Assembly (NCBI GenBank): GCA_012932865.1
Contig: SAXG01000042.1
Location: 124,001 to 188,000 of the forward strand
DNA from: Amylostereum areolatum
Lineage: Eukaryota; Basidiomycota; Agaricomycetes; Russulales; Stereaceae
Reading direction: 5' to 3'
Length of the DNA: 64,000 nt
Shown here: positions 53,561-63,740 of the stretch, piece by piece
How the letters are laid out: each line of letters opens with the position of its first letter
How positions within the stretch are numbered: position 1 is the stretch's first letter
Made by a program: the position numbers and the translations under genes
Notes under the pieces: model-generated
Seen by the model: the letters and a program-made list of their open reading frames with translations, nothing else
The model's database searches: none
Told to the model about the DNA's origin: nothing

Positions 53561-53793
53561 CTATCCCCCTCTCTAGAATCTACGTCTCGTAGATTCCTGA
53601 ATCGAAGTGGTTCTAGAGGGATGTCTTGAACGTGTTGTCGGTCGGTCACTCTTCGCCATTGGAGAAGGAATATGGTTGATGCGAGGAAGGTGAGGACCGT
53701 AAGTCCTACGATGATGCTGACAACGGCGATGAGCCATCGAGGAGTGGGCGTATTGAAAATTGATAGATCGGGTGATTGCGCTGATTGCATCAT
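53536..53793 (-). CDS. E3 ORF Z: single-pass membrane protein overlapping the LTR
   Basis: 85 codons: a short N-terminal part (MMQSAQSPDLSIFNTPTPR), one hydrophobic helix (WLIAVVSIIVGLTVLTFLAS TIFLLQ), a WRR stop-transfer signal, and a polar tail IPLEPLRFRNLRDVDSREGD. The REGDS codons are the polypurine tract itself, and the last codons lie inside the LTR. A TATA-like GATATAAAG sits 35-40 nt upstream of the ATG. No signal peptide beyond the helix; orientation unknown. Position is that of an envelope gene, but the protein is far too small to be a fusion protein and resembles no family I know. Confidence 0.55.
   Translation of the reverse strand: MMQSAQSPDLSIFNTPTPRWLIAVVSIIVGLTVLTFLASTIFLLQWRRVTDRQHVQDIPLEPLRFRNLRDVDSREGDSVTTRSSS
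53562..53571 (-). promoter_or_regulatory. polypurine tract next to the E3 3' LTR
   Basis: On the minus strand GAGGGGGATA, followed by G and the LTR start TGTTACAACT. The same ten bases occur at 58438-58447 just after pol. Confidence 0.6.
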
Positions 53794-53825
53794 GCTTCTG
53801 GGTTTTTCGTTTTCTGATGTTCACT

Positions 53826-53834
53826 CTTTATATC
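53826..53834 (-). promoter_or_regulatory. TATA-like box upstream of ORF Z
   Basis: Minus strand AAGGATATAAAG, within 40 nt of the ORF Z start. Similar GGATAAAA boxes precede ORFs X and Y. Confidence 0.4.
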
Positions 53835-54047
53835 CTTGCCCGGACCTCAACGATAGAATTCTATTCTATCGCTTTAACAACGCCTCTACTACTTTCAGGT
53901 CCTCCCCATCTATCGTAGTAGCCCCTAACCGATGCCCTATCCTCGCCGTCGTCGCGTGATCCAGGCTCTTGAACCGGGGTCCATGCTTTTGGAAGAGTCC
54001 GCGGATGCCGCATCTTCGCTTCGATTCTTGCATAGCTTCTTCGTCAA

Positions 54048-55829
54048 CATCAGGAAAACTCCAAGTACTTGAGCTGTACTTGGACTTGGAGCCGGCAGCT
54101 TGGACTTGGAGACAACCCTTAGACAGAACTGGAACTGGAACAACAATACTTGCAGACTTACTGAAAAAGGCAGCACTTGGGAGGGCCCTTAGAAATCTAG
54201 TAATTTACTTATATCCTTGAACATTTTATAGGTAGTTTGCATAAATTCCAAAAACTTGAATTGATCTTGAAAGTTGCTAAGTCGCGACTCGCGACTTTGT
54301 GAATTCGAGAACGAGATGAATCACGTGAGCTACCTATTTTCTCAACGCTCAACGCAACGCCGCGTCGTCTCCTTGTTCTCGACCACGACAACTGTCGTCG
54401 TCGTGGACCCGGCTTCACCGCCGTCGTCGCCCTTGCCGCCGTCAACACCGTCAACACCAACAACGTCATCGTCGTCAATGCCGGTGTCGTCATCGCCGTC
54501 ACCCTCTCCTCACGCCCCCGTCACCCTCGACCACACCCTCGTCACCCCACCGTTCTCAAGACCCGTGTTCCCGTCGCCTCAACGGCCACGTTGCCGCCTC
54601 GCCTTCAACCCTCCTCTCCCCATCGTCCTCATCACCTACACCCGTCACCCTCAACGTCAACGCACCCGTCGCCCTCAACGTCAACGCACCCTTCACCCCC
54701 AACGCCGACGCGCGTCGCTCCCAGTGCTGACGGCCTCATCACGACGACGCGGGTCGTCCTCAGCGCCCACTCCCTCGTCTCCCCCCAGCGCCCACTCCCT
54801 CGACACCAACACCCTCGTCATCCGCCAACGCCCACACCCTCGTCACCCCCCGTCGCCCGCAATGCCGACGCGCTTCGACCCCAGCGCCAATGGCTTCATC
54901 ACGGCGACGCGTGTCGTCCCCAGCAGCCACTCCTTTGTCACTTCCCAGCGCCAACACCCTCGATGCCAACGCGCTCGTCACCCGCCAACGCCAACGCCAA
55001 CGCCAACGCGCTCGTCACCCTCCAACGCCCACGCGCTCGTCACCTCCAACGCCCACACGTTCATTACCCCTAACGCCCACGCGCTCGTCACCCCCCAACG
55101 CCGACGTACCCGTCGCCCGCAGTGCCGACGGCGTCCCCAACACCAATACCCTTGTCGCTCCCACAGCGATGCCCGTCGTTCCCAGTGCCCACTCCCGTGT
55201 CACCCCCCAGCGTCGACGGCATCCTCACATCCCGCTGCCTCAATGCCCCCGCCCTGCGTCTCCGTCATTCCGACGCTCGCGGCTCCGTCGCCCCCAATGC
55301 TTGCAGCTTCGTCATCCGTCGCTGTTGTCCTCGTCGGAGCTGTCAACAAGGTATGTCTTCTTGCTTCTATATTTTTTTGAGGTTGTTTGACACGGAGCTG
55401 GTAGGATTTGTTAGGAGCTAGTGATATCATTCTGATGTGTTGGTTCTTGGTGTCTCAATCTCTCTTTAGGTTTGTCTTGTACCTCTCTACATGTACTTAG
55501 CAGTATCTACCTGTACTTAGTAGTTATGAATAACAATTTGATTTCCCATCCCTGAAATGTGTGTGCATCTAAGGTCTTGACAAGGCTCTTCAAGACAGAA
55601 CTCAAGCTATCAAAAGGACCTAGCTCATGAGTACTTGAGTGACAAGGTATGCTCAAGGACATTGTACAGGACCTTCAAGTGCCTAGGAAGGCATGGTCAA
55701 GTTATAGCTGACCTTGGACAAGTAAAGGGACATGGCTTGGCCAAGTGCCATGTTACTTAGAGCTTGGGACCTTGGGTGACTTGCCCAAGGGTCCCAAGGC
55801 ACTGTCAAGTAAGTGGAGTTTTCCTGATG
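54048..55829. mobile_element. TIR-B: 1,782-bp relative of TIR-A
   Basis: Ends CATCAGGAAAACTCCAAGTA (left) and CATCAGGAAAACTCCACTTA (right, reverse complement), about 23 of 25 bases alike, flanked by AA at 54046-54047 and 55830-55831. Same architecture as TIR-A: GTACTTGGACTTGGAG next to the left end, the GCTAAGTCGCGA hairpin at 54276, a C-rich core with CGCTCGTCACC/CCAACGCCCACG repeats, an AT-richer stretch and a CTTGG-rich right end. Inserted in ORF Y of E3. Confidence 0.8.
54480..55330 (+). repeat. C-rich degenerate minisatellite core of TIR-B
   Basis: Short units of the type CCCACGCGCTCGTCACC-CCAACG repeat with variation, clearest at 55000-55110. The long open frames here follow from the repeat and lack any motif. 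Confidence 0.6.
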
Positions 55830-56105
55830 AAGGCTTCTCGGCCTCTTCATGGCGCGAGCGACGTCCGGACGGCTTAGGAGTTCCGTGACTCGCTTGAGAT
55901 GACGAAGGAGTTCTTCGTCGCGTGGGTCGGGCGTGGGAGTGCGCGATGGGACGGGCGAGGGAGGAGGGGTGGTAGGAGGAGTGCAGTCGGTGGTGGAGAG
56001 GTTGCGCGAGGAGGAGGCGAGGGTAGAAGACATTTTGGTTGGTTTGGATGGTGCGAGTTGGTTTTTTGACGAAGTCTGAGGATGTCGGTGTCCTTGAGGC
56101 TTCCC

Positions 56106-56113
56106 TTTTATCC
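56106..56113 (-). promoter_or_regulatory. TATA-like box upstream of ORF Y
   Basis: Minus strand AAGGATAAAAGGG, about 75 nt upstream of the ORF Y ATG. Confidence 0.35.
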
Positions 56114-56446
56114 TTACGATGTGAATGGGCAATGATGTAATCATTGCCATTGATCGTAAGCAGGGATTCGTACATAATCAAAACCAAGTCGTAAGTAAGC
56201 GACGCGTCCAGCGCGTCGCGGAGAGAGAATGTCAGACACTTCGCCTTCCTCATAGCGACAGGAACTCGTATCGTAGAGAAGTCCGAGGAAAATATGCGTG
56301 CGAGTGAGGGCGCAGTCCGTGATCAGTCCGAGGAATATCGTAATGAGAAGTCGTAAAGGCGGGATGATAGGAACGAGATGGAGACGTAAATGATGATGGG
56401 AGAAATAGTCCGAGTGCGTATGATGAGTGAAAGATCGTCCGTGTGC

Positions 56447-58404
56447 TTACCAAGTCTCCGGCCAGTGAACCTTCGACTCTTCCACTTCTTGCAAGTCCCA
56501 GTCCTCTTCTTTCCAGAAGAGATCGTCGACGCGCCAAGAGTGGTTGAATCGCGAGGGAGGTTCCCGCTGAGTGCGGAGTGCCGCGTCCTCCCAGTACAGC
56601 CACTGTTCGGTGGCGTGTTGGGCGGCTTCGTGAGTCAGGCTTTCACGTCGCGTGAGGAAGCCTAGAAGCTGCCTGTGGGCGCGGGTGGTAGCGTCGGTAC
56701 GTCGGAGGTGGGGGTGGGACATCAGTGTTCCTGGACCGTAGCTGGTATCCGGATGGCTCGGGCGAGGAAGAGGAGTCCGTGGTCGGAGAGGGTAGCATGA
56801 CCGTGATCGGGGGAAGTGAGGGGGAGCGTTCTTGCGACGGGGACAGTCTCGGCGGAGATGGCCTCGCTCGCCGCATTTCCAGCAGCGTTTCCGCGGCTTC
56901 ACAGGAATCGCGTCCCACTGTTCCTGCGTCCACGTAGTCGGCTCGCCGCTCCATGGGTCCGAGGGATTCTCGGCTACTTCCTTCGTTTGGTCGTTCGCCG
57001 GATCGTCCTCTTCCTCCGCCCAACTGTCCAATTCCGTTGACTTGCACCCCTGTCTCCCGCGAGCTTGGATTTCCATCATCCGTTGGATTGTCTCCTGGAT
57101 CTTGTCGCAGTTCCTCATCGCCCGACTTATCGGGGAAGTCGACGTCTCTGATCCGCTTGAGTGATCTTCCGTCGGAGTCGACAGATTCATGTTTACGTCG
57201 CTGTGGGGTGACTCGGGGATCTTGGGCGATGGGATCACTAGTGTGGTCGGGGTGTGGGCGTAGGAAGGAGGGATAATCAGGGGGTTTTCCGTTCCAAGGC
57301 ATGGGAGTGTCGTCAATAGAAGTTGGGAAAGGTGTTGGCGGTCTAGGCACCGCTGGCAGTGAGGAAGGTGCCCAAGGTACTCGTCGAGGATTTTCCGTTG
57401 GGAATCTTCTGGTCGGCTGTCTGGGGTCTGGGGGAGTACGGGGCTGTCCGATGTAGTTTCTGGGTATGTCGTTTCCAACGATGGGAGGCTGGACGAGGTT
57501 AACGTTGTTGAAGCCGGGGATGGGTATGGATCTTGGTGGAGTATGAGCGGTGACGGGCCGCGGAGGGGCGTTAGGAGGGTACGGGGATCTGGTGAGGGTG
57601 GTCGTGATGGGATCGGGTCGAATAGTGTAGCCCGGGGAGATGTGATGTCCATGGAAGATAAGGTCGATGTCGGGGCCTTCTTTCGAAGACATATGGGGAA
57701 CTCCAGTAGTTTCCATTCGTCTTCGGAGGATTTCTCCTTCGTAGGCGGCACGGAAGGTGTGTCTTTCCCAGTTAAGCCAGTTAACTCTGAGTCCGACTTC
57801 AGTAAGGAATCTCCGGAGCTCTGCGACGTTGAGTATAGCTGCTGCGCTAGCTTCCGGAGTCGTCGAAGGAGTTTGACCTCCCTCTCTTCCATCTCGGTCG
57901 AGAGCGCTAGGTACCTCGAGTCTAGCTGCAGAAACTCCTCGTCGAGCATCTTGATGTGATTCCCTAAGATGCTCTGGACGTCGGCCGACTCCTGCCTGAG
58001 ATCGCTGATCCGTTCTCTGGCCTGCTCGAGAGCTACTCCGGCTATCATGTGGGCTATCTGACTTTCTAGCATCGGGGAATCGGGCGTTGGGACTTCCGTT
58101 GCTCCGGGCAACGGGGATTGCATTAGCACCTGTGAGGAATCCAGGCGCTTTAGTTGGGGTTCTTCTGTGTGCTTCTAAGCGGCTTACCCCTTGTTCTTCC
58201 GTCTGGTCCTGACCTAGACGGAGGAGATGCCGACTTAATTGCGAGGATAGTTGCGGATCGAGCGATGAAGCAGTCTCCGCAGAGGGCGCATTCCTGTTGA
58301 GTGTGGTGTGTTCTGTTGCAGACGAGGTGAAGACGGTCGACATTGTTGGATGAGACGGTTGGATTGGTAGAGGAGGTGTTGGTTGCGTTTGGGGTGGTGG
58401 ACAT
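56447..58404 (-). CDS. E3 ORF X: coiled-coil and CCHC zinc-knuckle protein
   Basis: A likely first exon begins at 58404 (MSTTPNATN..., with CNRTHHTQQECALCGDC). The main frame, open to 56447, begins with a long coiled coil (IAHMIAGVALEQARERISDL, LGNHIKMLDEEFLQLDSRYL, EMEEREVKLLRRLRKLAQQL), a Pro/Ser/Thr-rich middle, RAMRNCDKIQETIQRMMEIQ, and a CCHC knuckle CWKCGERGHLRRDC, ending SKVHWPETW at a TAA that is also a good splice donor (TTGGTAAGC). A second frame (56643-58343) is open over the same stretch, but I prefer the first because of its coiled coil and knuckle. Gag-like, yet placed after pol. How exon 1 joins is unresolved. Confidence 0.6.
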
Positions 58405-58433
58405 TGGTGATCTGTCTCGTTGAATCCGTAGGG

Positions 58434-58447
58434 TTTTTATCCCCCTC
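58434..58447 (-). promoter_or_regulatory. polypurine tract copy and TATA-like box before ORF X
   Basis: Minus strand GAGGGGGATAAAAACC: GAGGGGGATA matches the tract beside the 3' LTR, and GGATAAAA resembles the boxes before ORFs Y and Z. It lies 30 nt before the ORF X ATG and 40 nt after the pol stop. Confidence 0.45.
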
Positions 58448-58483
58448 TTGTTGGCAGTGCATTCGCCTGAATGGCGTTGAGTT

Positions 58484-60978
58484 TCACCAATGTTTTGCTT
58501 TCGCCTTGCGTTTCTTTCGTCGCGTTGGCCTCTGCTCTTGTTGTGCTACAGCGATCTCGTCCTGATCAGTAGCTTCTGTGTTGGTATCTCTGATTGGCTG
58601 TGGTGGCAACTTCGGTGCCTTGGGGTTATTCTGGTGGAACTCTGCGATCACATCTTTTGATCCTTCGAGATTAGATGCTGGTTCCCATGTGTTACCGGAG
58701 TCTGGGTAGCCTTTCCATTTTACGAAATAATGTAATGGTTCGGAATATCGTTTGTCTAGTTTCGAGGCTATTATTGTTTCTAGTTCATAGAGTTCTTCAT
58801 CGTTTACTAGTTCCGGAGGCGGTTTTTCGTAAGCTTCGCCGTATTGTTCTGTTTCTTTGAACGGAATTAACAGTCCCGCGTGAAATACCGGATGTATTTT
58901 CCACTTCGCCGGTAGTTCTAAGCGATAGGTTACCGGTCCTATTACTTTTTCAATTTTGAATGGGCCAAATCGCTTTGGTGCTAGTTTAGTTTTCGGGTAT
59001 ACCGTGTTAAGATTCTTTCCATCCAACCATACTTGGTCACCCTGTTTGAGTTGATCTCGCAGTGTGAACGTTTGATCATGCTGCATCTTCATTAATTTGG
59101 CAGCTATTTCTAGACTTGCTTCTGCATTGTCCCATGCTTCCTTAAAGTTCTTTATTCTTTCTTCGGCTGTCGGTATTCGCGGATCGGTTGGTATTGCCGG
59201 GTTGAAAACCGGTTGATACCCGTGTAGGAGTTCAAATGGGGAAGCTTTCGTAGCTGAATGTTGTCTTATATTGTGTGCGAATTCCGCTTTTGGTAGAAGT
59301 TTTGCCCAATTCGTTTGATCTCCGTTGCAGAATGCTCGAAGATATTGTTCTAACTCTTGATTCACTCTTTCTGTTTCGCCGTCCGTTTGGGGATGATACG
59401 CTGTGCTGAGCGACGAGATAACTCCGAGACTTTCGCAGATGGATTGGAATACTTTGGATGCGAATTGAGGGCCTCTGTCCGATATCATTCTTTTCCATAG
59501 TCCAAATCGTCTGTAAACATTGTCGATCAGAAGATCAGCTGTTTCTTCTGCGTTGATCGTCTTTAGGCATGGCGTGAATACTGCGGTTTTGGTGAACCTG
59601 TCAACGACTACATTGATCGAATCGAATCCGTTGGAGATCAGAAGATCTGTAATGAAATCTGATGTGATTGTTTCCCATGGTCGTTCTGGTATTTCCGTAG
59701 GTTGTAGTGGATGTTTTGCCGGATGCGTGACATTCTTTGTTGACTGGCATACGGGACATCCTTGGACATAGCTTTTTACGAAGGAAATCATCTTTGGCCA
59801 CCAGAAGTTTCTTTGTACCAGTTCTAGAGTTTTCATTTCTCCTGGATGTCCAATCGTCTGGAGATCATGATGCGATTTCAGGATCAGGTGTCGCAGTTCG
59901 AGATTCTGTGGTACATAGATCTTTCCTTTTCTGATGATCAGATCGTTCTCGAAGTTCCAATCTTCGATTCCTTTTGCAAGGGTACGTGGTCCTGATCTTT
60001 TGATCGTATCTAACGCTGTCCAAACTTCATCGTCCAGGTGTGAGAAGTTCCTTAGTTCTTTGAGAAGTTCTTTATCTCCGATCGCTTCGACAGTTCCCCT
60101 TCCGGTGGCTCTAGCCTTGAATATCGAAGGGTGGAGCAGGATTCGTTCATCGTTATCTGGAATGTCTTCTTTATGATCTGATCTTCTAGAAAGTCCGTCC
60201 GCTTTGTTTGTACTTCCTGATTTGTGCACCAGGGTGTAGTCGAAGCGGGATAGGTACAAGCTCCATCGTGCTTGTCGTCGATTGAGCTTCTGGGCTGTTG
60301 TAAAATATTCCAGATTTTTGTGGTCTGTCCAGATTTCAATCTTGTGGTTTGCTCCTTCTAGATAGTGTTGCCAGTGCTCTAGGGCTTTTACCACTCCCAA
60401 GAGTTCTTTGTCGTATATTTCGTAATTCTGTTCTGCTGGTGACAATGATTTGGACAGGTACGCGACCGGATGCCATCTTTCGGTTTCGTCCGGTTGCGAT
60501 AGGATAGCTCCGTACGCGAAGTCTGAGGCATCGCTTTCTATACGGAATGGTTTGTTCTCGTCAGGCATGATTAAGACTGGGGATGACGTGAATTCGTGTT
60601 TCAGCCTGTTGAAGGTGTTTTCACACTCGGTTGTCCAGTTCCAGTCATGGTCCTTCTTCGTGAGTTGGAATAGTGGTCTCGTGATCTTAGAATAATCTCT
60701 GATGAAACGTCGATAGAAGTTTCCAAATCCGAGGAACGATTGGACTTCTTTTACTTTCTTCGGTGTGGGCCATTCCGATAGTCCTTGAACCTTGATCGGG
60801 TCCATCTGTACCTTGTTATGCGTGATTATCACGCCTAGGTACTCGATTGATGATTGTTCGAAGAAGCACTTTTCCGGTTTCAGGAACAGATTGTTCCGTT
60901 CCAGAATTTGAAGAGCTTCTCTCATGAGTTTTCTATGTTCATCGAGTGTTTCTGTGAATATCAATATGTCGTCCAGAG
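58484..60978 (-). pseudogene. E3 pol fragment: RT thumb, RNase H, integrase, chromodomain
   Basis: Begins inside the RT catalytic motif (only the DD and what follows, DDILIFTETLDEHRKLM) because the element is cut at about 60978. Then RT connection (FLGFGNFYRRFIRDYSKITR), RNase H (ESDASDFAYGAILSQPDETE), integrase zinc finger (HPGEMKTLELVQRNFWWPKM ... GCPVCQSTK), core (VVVDRFTKTAVFTPC, MISDRGPQFASKVFQS, STAYHPQTDGETERVNQELE) and chromodomain (LHYFVKWKGYPDSGNTWEPA), ending RRKKRKAKAKHW. The 826 codons left are all open, so the loss of the 5' half is recent or the remainder is young. Lower GC than E1 and E2. Confidence 0.9.
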
Positions 60979-60981
60979 TAG

Positions 60982-61536
60982 CATCAGTTGACTAGTTGCA
61001 TCCGGCTGTGTAACTGGTTGCATCTGATCTGTCTCCCTCCCCAGGCACATCAAACCCCTATTTCATTTCAGAGCTTCAAGCTTCAGTACTTATCATTTCA
61101 CATTACGTTTCATTCAAGACCTGCACTACATATATCCCAAGTAAGTATAAGTCCAATTACTCCCCTTGTCCGTCGCCGCCCGTCGCGCGCCGCCCCTCTC
61201 GACCCCGCCCCTCTCGACGCCCCTTCGTGCCCCTCCTCCTGCGCCGCCAGTCCCGCCCGCCTTCTCGCGCACCCCTCGTCGGCCCCCGCCGTCGCGCCAT
61301 TGCGTCTCGACCCCCGCTCGTCGCCCACGCCCCGTCGTCACGTGCTTGCACTCGTTGTGCGCCGTGCGCCCCCTCCTCCCGCGCCGTTGACGCCCCCATG
61401 TAGTACGCGGCCGCCACTGTCCCACCGTGCGGCGCACGCCGGGACCATGACGGCCGCGTGAGGGGACCGGCGGCATCCACAAGCAAGTCAGATGGTCGTG
61501 CGCCGTGCGCCGGTAGGGTACATGTAACATACTATA
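60982..61536. other. intergenic space at the E3 breakpoint
   Basis: Begins with a short imperfect direct repeat (GTTGACTAGTTGCATCCGGC, GTAACTGGTTGCATCTGATC), then becomes very C-rich (61165-61460). No ORF with motifs. Confidence 0.35.
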
Positions 61537-63478
61537 TTACAAACGTCTATCGAACGGCGGCACTCCCGTCACATGCTCGTCGACCGCGAGTATGCCAAAC
61601 CATCCATGCCCGCCGGGGATCGACGGCGCGAAAAACTCCATGGGCGCGAGATCCCGGTCGAAGTTGGAGCGGCATGGGCAGAGCGTCTCCATCTCTCGCA
61701 GTTCCTCGGCGACGATGGGGAGCCTCTGTCGCCACCATCGATCGCCCAGAGTATGCGCACGTACCATGCCTGGCTTGGCACTCTCACTTGGATACGTCCA
61801 TAGCCCCTGCGCCTCAATTTCCTCTTGCGCGCCTCGAGGCCAAACCATATGGCCTAGCGTGCCGTCTCCGTCGCCCAGCAACTGGAAAGGCTCCCACAGC
61901 CAACGGTCGAACCCCCACGGGCGACGCGCGGGACCCTCGGGTTCCCGGTATTCGTCATGATCGCGAGGTATCGGCGGGCCCGACAGGAGCTTCAACCCCG
62001 ACACGAAGATGTGCGGCAGACACACGTCGTAGCCGCACTCAACAGCGTCCGACAACCCGTCTAACAAACGGTGCAGCAGGGAAGCGGTGTCGTCGTCTTC
62101 GAACTGCAGGCGCTTCGCCGGGTGAACCAACTCGACGCGGGAGAGCCTCGGGACTTGCCCCAGCGAGAGGAGCGACGGCAGGCCCTCGGCCAAATCGTCG
62201 GCTGCGCGATGGGCAGCAATGAGGGTCACAGGTGAGAAGCGGGCGGCGTAGAGGCGCCCCACGCGCGTGCTGCTCGCGGACGTTGCCTGGACCACCAGCG
62301 TGTCGACTTGACGCATATGAGGAGGAGGGTTGGCGAGGAGGACGTCAAAAGGGGGACTCGGGGGGGCGTCCCAGGTAGCATGGTGGGGAGGATGGACGGG
62401 CCCCCGTAGGGCGAGCTGTCGAGACCCCCAGCGTGCGTCTTGGTTCCCGACGTCGACGTCGATGTGCACATGATGGGCGAGGCGGGCGGGGGACGCGTAT
62501 CGACGCACGGTCGATATCGTGCGAGATGGCGACGGAGGGGATCGGGAGGGATGAGGGGAAGAGAAGGAGGAAGATGCCCTCCAAATGCATCATGTCACGG
62601 TGAGACCCGTCCACGGTCATTCGGTGCTGGCAGCTGGGGAGGACTTCGCAAACGAGGAGGGCGCGGTGGACGAGCGTTGTCTCGTCCGCAATTTCGAGGT
62701 GCTCCAAGCGAGGGAGGGCCACGCGCATGTCGGAAGGGGGGCACATGGCACCTCGTACGAGCGGGAGGGCGTACGCCAACGTCAATTCGCGAAGCTGGGG
62801 GAGAGACGCGAGGGTGGCCACGAACTCGGAGGTGGTTGTCCATTGGCGAACACCGAGCAGATCCACGCGCGCCAGACCGGGGCTGAACCACGATGAAGTT
62901 GGAGACAATAAAATGCCTGAGAGTTTGAGGGATGCGAGCCCGGCAATGGCGTTGGGCGGCGGGTTGGGGAGGGTCGCGTCGTGCTCCGTCCAGACATTCT
63001 GGCCCCACCTGTCTCGATCCACGGCGGGAAGAGCCCAGGGAACGCGCTGGTCGGACGTGAGAGTGACGCAGCGTAAACTGGATGTGCATGCGGCGACGAG
63101 GCGATCCGGGGGGCAGTCGCGGACGGACGCTACGATGGACCGGAACGGACATTGAAGACCGAGGAGATGGACGATCCGGGCGTGCCAGCCAGCCGGAAAG
63201 ACATCGCGGGCGACATCGCGCGGGGACTGCGGCACGCTCTGTAGGTCGGCGGGGTGGTTCCCTAGGCGTTTGACGAATAGGTCGAACCAAAATTGTGACG
63301 CGATCGGGATTATGGACCAGAGAGCGCGGTCTGCGATGGCACATGCACGCCACCGCCGACAGACGTGCGTGGCCGAAATCCATGGCCCTGGATGGACGAG
63401 GATCCCCGTGCTGGTCGAGGTGTCGCGGAGATGGCGGAAGACCATTTGAAGCACTTCGGTGGGGAGGGCGTCAGACAT
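61537..63478 (-). CDS. F-box-like domain protein, with a frame break
   Basis: The start at 63478 gives MSDALPTEVLQMVFRHLRDT, then HPGPWISATHVCRRWRACAI and ADRALWSIIPIAS, a typical F-box-like domain of basidiomycetes. Then DCPPDRLVAACTSSLRCVTL, LASLKLSGILLSPTSSWFSP, ATLASLPQLRELTLAYALPL and LPRLEHLEIADETTLVHR (leucine-rich). At about 62450-62590 the frame must change: SLPIPSVAISHDI continues in the next frame as ASPARLAHHVHIDVDVGNQD, RLYAARFSPVTLIAAHRAAD and to the end HVTGVPPFDRRL at 61537. Either a short intron or a one-base shift. High GC. Confidence 0.65.
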
Positions 63479-63740
63479 GTTGAGCTGGAGATCTGTTAGC
63501 GAGAAATGCAAGCGAATGGTGATCAACATACCCGGGCAATCGACAAATATGCCGGGAGGGGGTAGGTTACAGCGATTATCGTCGTTGCGCTTGGTGGTCG
63601 AAGGGCAGAAAATGTTGAGGGACGGCGATTGGACCGGCCTCCATGGTTGATACCAGAAGCCGGGCCCGGACGAGGAACCGATTGCGCGCTGAGCGATCTA
63701 ATGAGACCAAGTCCCCCGGAGCCCTAGATCGGTCGGACAC

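Larger units (their letters stand above)
53866..56033 (-). pseudogene. E3 ORF Y: small basic protein gene split by TIR-B
   Basis: Start at 56033: MSSTLASSSRNLSTTD, a Pro-rich stretch (TPPPSPVPSRTPTPDPRD), EELLRHLKRVTELLSRPDVA and RAMKRPRS. TIR-B then interrupts. On the other side the same frame resumes with EEAMQESKRRCGIRGLFQKH, LDHATTARIGHRLGATTI and ends VEALLKR at 53866. Removing TIR-B and one copy of its 2-bp duplication leaves an uninterrupted frame of about 127 codons, so the gene was intact when TIR-B arrived. Basic and helical; possible nucleic-acid binder. An inverted repeat CGATAGAA/TTCTATCG lies at the stop. Confidence 0.6.
53078..60978 (-). mobile_element. Ty3/Gypsy retrotransposon E3 with extra ORFs downstream of pol, 5'-truncated
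   Basis: Minus-strand order: pol from inside the RT (60978) to the chromodomain stop (58484); a first GAGGGGGATA tract; ORF X; ORF Y (split by TIR-B); ORF Z; a second GAGGGGGATA tract; LTR. The 5' LTR, gag, protease and RT fingers are missing: sequence beyond 60980 is unrelated. ORF Z reads through the second tract into the LTR, which ties the 3' cassette to this LTR; the link from pol to the cassette rests on strand, spacing and the repeated tract. Confidence 0.6.

Noticed and set aside
53536..53793. ORF Z as a true viral envelope glycoprotein
   Set aside because: 85 codons with one helix, no cysteine-rich ectodomain and no fusion segment; only its position is envelope-like.
61126..61530. 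Arg/Gly-rich ORFs on both strands near 61.2-61.5 kb
   Set aside because: C-rich intergenic DNA with several overlapping open frames and no family motif or exon structure.
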